A stretch of 7,286 nt of DNA from positions 1 to 7,286 of the forward strand of contig JAUYMV010000421.1 of assembly GCA_030698645.1 (NCBI GenBank), written 5' to 3'. The position numbers were made by a program, and so were the translations under genes. The DNA comes from Mesorhizobium sp. Lineage in GTDB: Bacteria; Pseudomonadota; Alphaproteobacteria; Rhizobiales; Rhizobiaceae. How positions within the stretch are numbered: the stretch's first letter is position 1; every line of letters starts with the position of its first letter. Below the pieces are notes generated by a model. The model had not been told where the DNA came from. It searched no databases and saw only the letters and a list, made by a program, of their open reading frames with translations. Shown piece after piece: positions 6,571 to 7,286 of this stretch.

Positions 6571-7286
6571 TTGCTGCCAGGGCGGAAACAGGCGGGCCGG
6601 CGCGTTCGGGCCCTGTCGCGGCTGAGCCTGGCACTGCTCGTGCTGGTGGCCGCGCAACTGGTCCTGGCGCCCTACGTGGCGGCGCAGGAGGCGCCGAACC
6701 GGCCGCGCAACGTGTTCGAGTTCCTGTTCGGCGGCGGCATTCGCAAGGCGAAGCCCGACACGGAGAAGCCCGCCGTCAAACGCACGAACCGGACCAAGGC
6801 ATCCAACAAGGCCGCCGTCGCGCCGCGCGAGCCCGAGGTCGTCGCCGTGGAGAAAGCCCTGACCGCCAAGGCATTGCTGGTGGTCGGCGACTTCAACGGC
6901 AACGGCCTCGCCGAGGCTCTGGCGACGGTCTACGCCGCCAAGGCCGATGTCCGGGTGGTCGACAGGACCAACGGATCGTCCGGCTTCGTGCGCGACGATT
7001 TCTACAACTGGCCGACCGAAATCGTCGCCTTGATGGAGACCGAGAAGCCGGCGGCGGTCGTCGTCATGATCGGCACGAATGATCGCCAGGAGATGCGCGT
7101 CGCGGGCGCCCGCGAGCCGAAGCGCTCGGAGAACTGGACCCGCGAATACCAGGCGCGGGTCACAGCGCTCGCCAAGGCGGTGCGCGAGCGCGGCGTGCCG
7201 CTGGTCTGGGTCGGACTGCCCTCCTTCAAGTCGACCAGCATGTCGTCCGACATGCTGGCCTTCAACGACATCTATCGCGGCGCGGC
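6571..7286 (+). CDS. DUF459/SGNH-hydrolase-like envelope protein, 3' end missing
   Basis: The frame is open from TTG 6571 to the right edge (238 complete codons). The N-terminus is basic (RKQAGRRVR) followed by a hydrophobic stretch at about 18-38 ending PYVAA before QE, a signal peptide or membrane anchor. Residues about 41-95 are a basic, Lys/Ala/Pro-rich linker. The SGNH-like domain begins at about 100: LLVVGDFNGNGLAEAL (102-117) occupies the block I position, followed by RTNGSSGFVRDDFYNWP, VVVMIGTNDRQEM with the block III GTND at 168-171, and WVGLPSF. This pattern is that of DUF459 proteins. The block I nucleophile Ser of classical SGNH enzymes is Phe here (residue 108). The block V Asp-x-x-His would lie beyond the window. 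It follows a transglycosylase gene closely, suggesting a periplasmic role in peptidoglycan or polysaccharide modification, but activity and substrate are unknown. Confidence 0.85.
   Translation, partial: MLPGRKQAGRRVRALSRLSLALLVLVAAQLVLAPYVAAQEAPNRPRNVFEFLFGGGIRKAKPDTEKPAVKRTNRTKASNKAAVAPREPEVVAVEKALTAKALLVVGDFNGNGLAEALATVYAAKADVRVVDRTNGSSGFVRDDFYNWPTEIVALMETEKPAAVVVMIGTNDRQEMRVAGAREPKRSENWTREYQARVTALAKAVRERGVPLVWVGLPSFKSTSMSSDMLAFNDIYRGA

Noticed and set aside
5272..6657. 461-codon open frame on the - strand opposite the transglycosylase
   Set aside because: No domain or signal is recognisable; the + strand has an intact catalytic motif and a good ribosome site.

Overview
The window looks like a stretch of core chromosome from a GC-rich alphaproteobacterium, most likely of the Rhizobiales (Mesorhizobium/Phyllobacteriaceae-like). 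This is an inference from high GC, codon use, the rhizobial style of the beta-barrel porin and the DUF459 protein, and the gene families present; no rRNA or other phylogenetic marker is in view. I see seven protein genes (the first and last cut by the window edges), no RNA genes, no mobile elements, no CRISPR array and no sign of horizontal transfer. Coding density is very high; the longest non-coding stretch is about 200 bases.

Layout: (1) bases 1-1339, + strand: the 3' part of an SPFH/Band 7 (QmcA/stomatin-like) membrane protein gene followed by its usual partner, a short NfeD-family membrane protein. (2) 1359-2357, - strand: kdsD (kpsF/gutQ family), arabinose-5-phosphate isomerase for Kdo synthesis, convergent with nfeD. 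(3) 2496-4232, + strand: a secreted outer-membrane beta-barrel protein of the BBP2 type with a long charged Ala/Glu-rich N-terminal region, divergent from kdsD. (4) 4248-5138, - strand: galU, UDP-glucose pyrophosphorylase, convergent with the porin gene. (5) 5341-6561, + strand: a secreted MltB-type lytic transglycosylase with a C-terminal peptidoglycan-binding domain, divergent from galU. (6) 6571 to the window end, + strand: a secreted or membrane-anchored DUF459/SGNH-like protein with a TTG start, immediately downstream of and probably co-transcribed with the transglycosylase.

The common theme is the cell envelope: Kdo for LPS/capsule (KdsD), UDP-glucose for polysaccharides (GalU), an outer-membrane barrel, peptidoglycan cleavage (transglycosylase), a putative envelope SGNH-type protein, and membrane-domain/quality-control proteins (SPFH + NfeD). 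The genes alternate in strand, so they are mostly separate transcription units and not one operon; only SPFH-nfeD and transglycosylase-DUF459 look operonic.

I do not see a convincing undescribed multi-gene system. The points most worth a second look are the replacement of the SGNH nucleophile serine by phenylalanine in the DUF459 protein, a possible leaderless kdsD transcript, the long disordered-looking N-terminal segment of the BBP2 protein, and a few dyad-symmetric motifs in the two divergent promoter regions.
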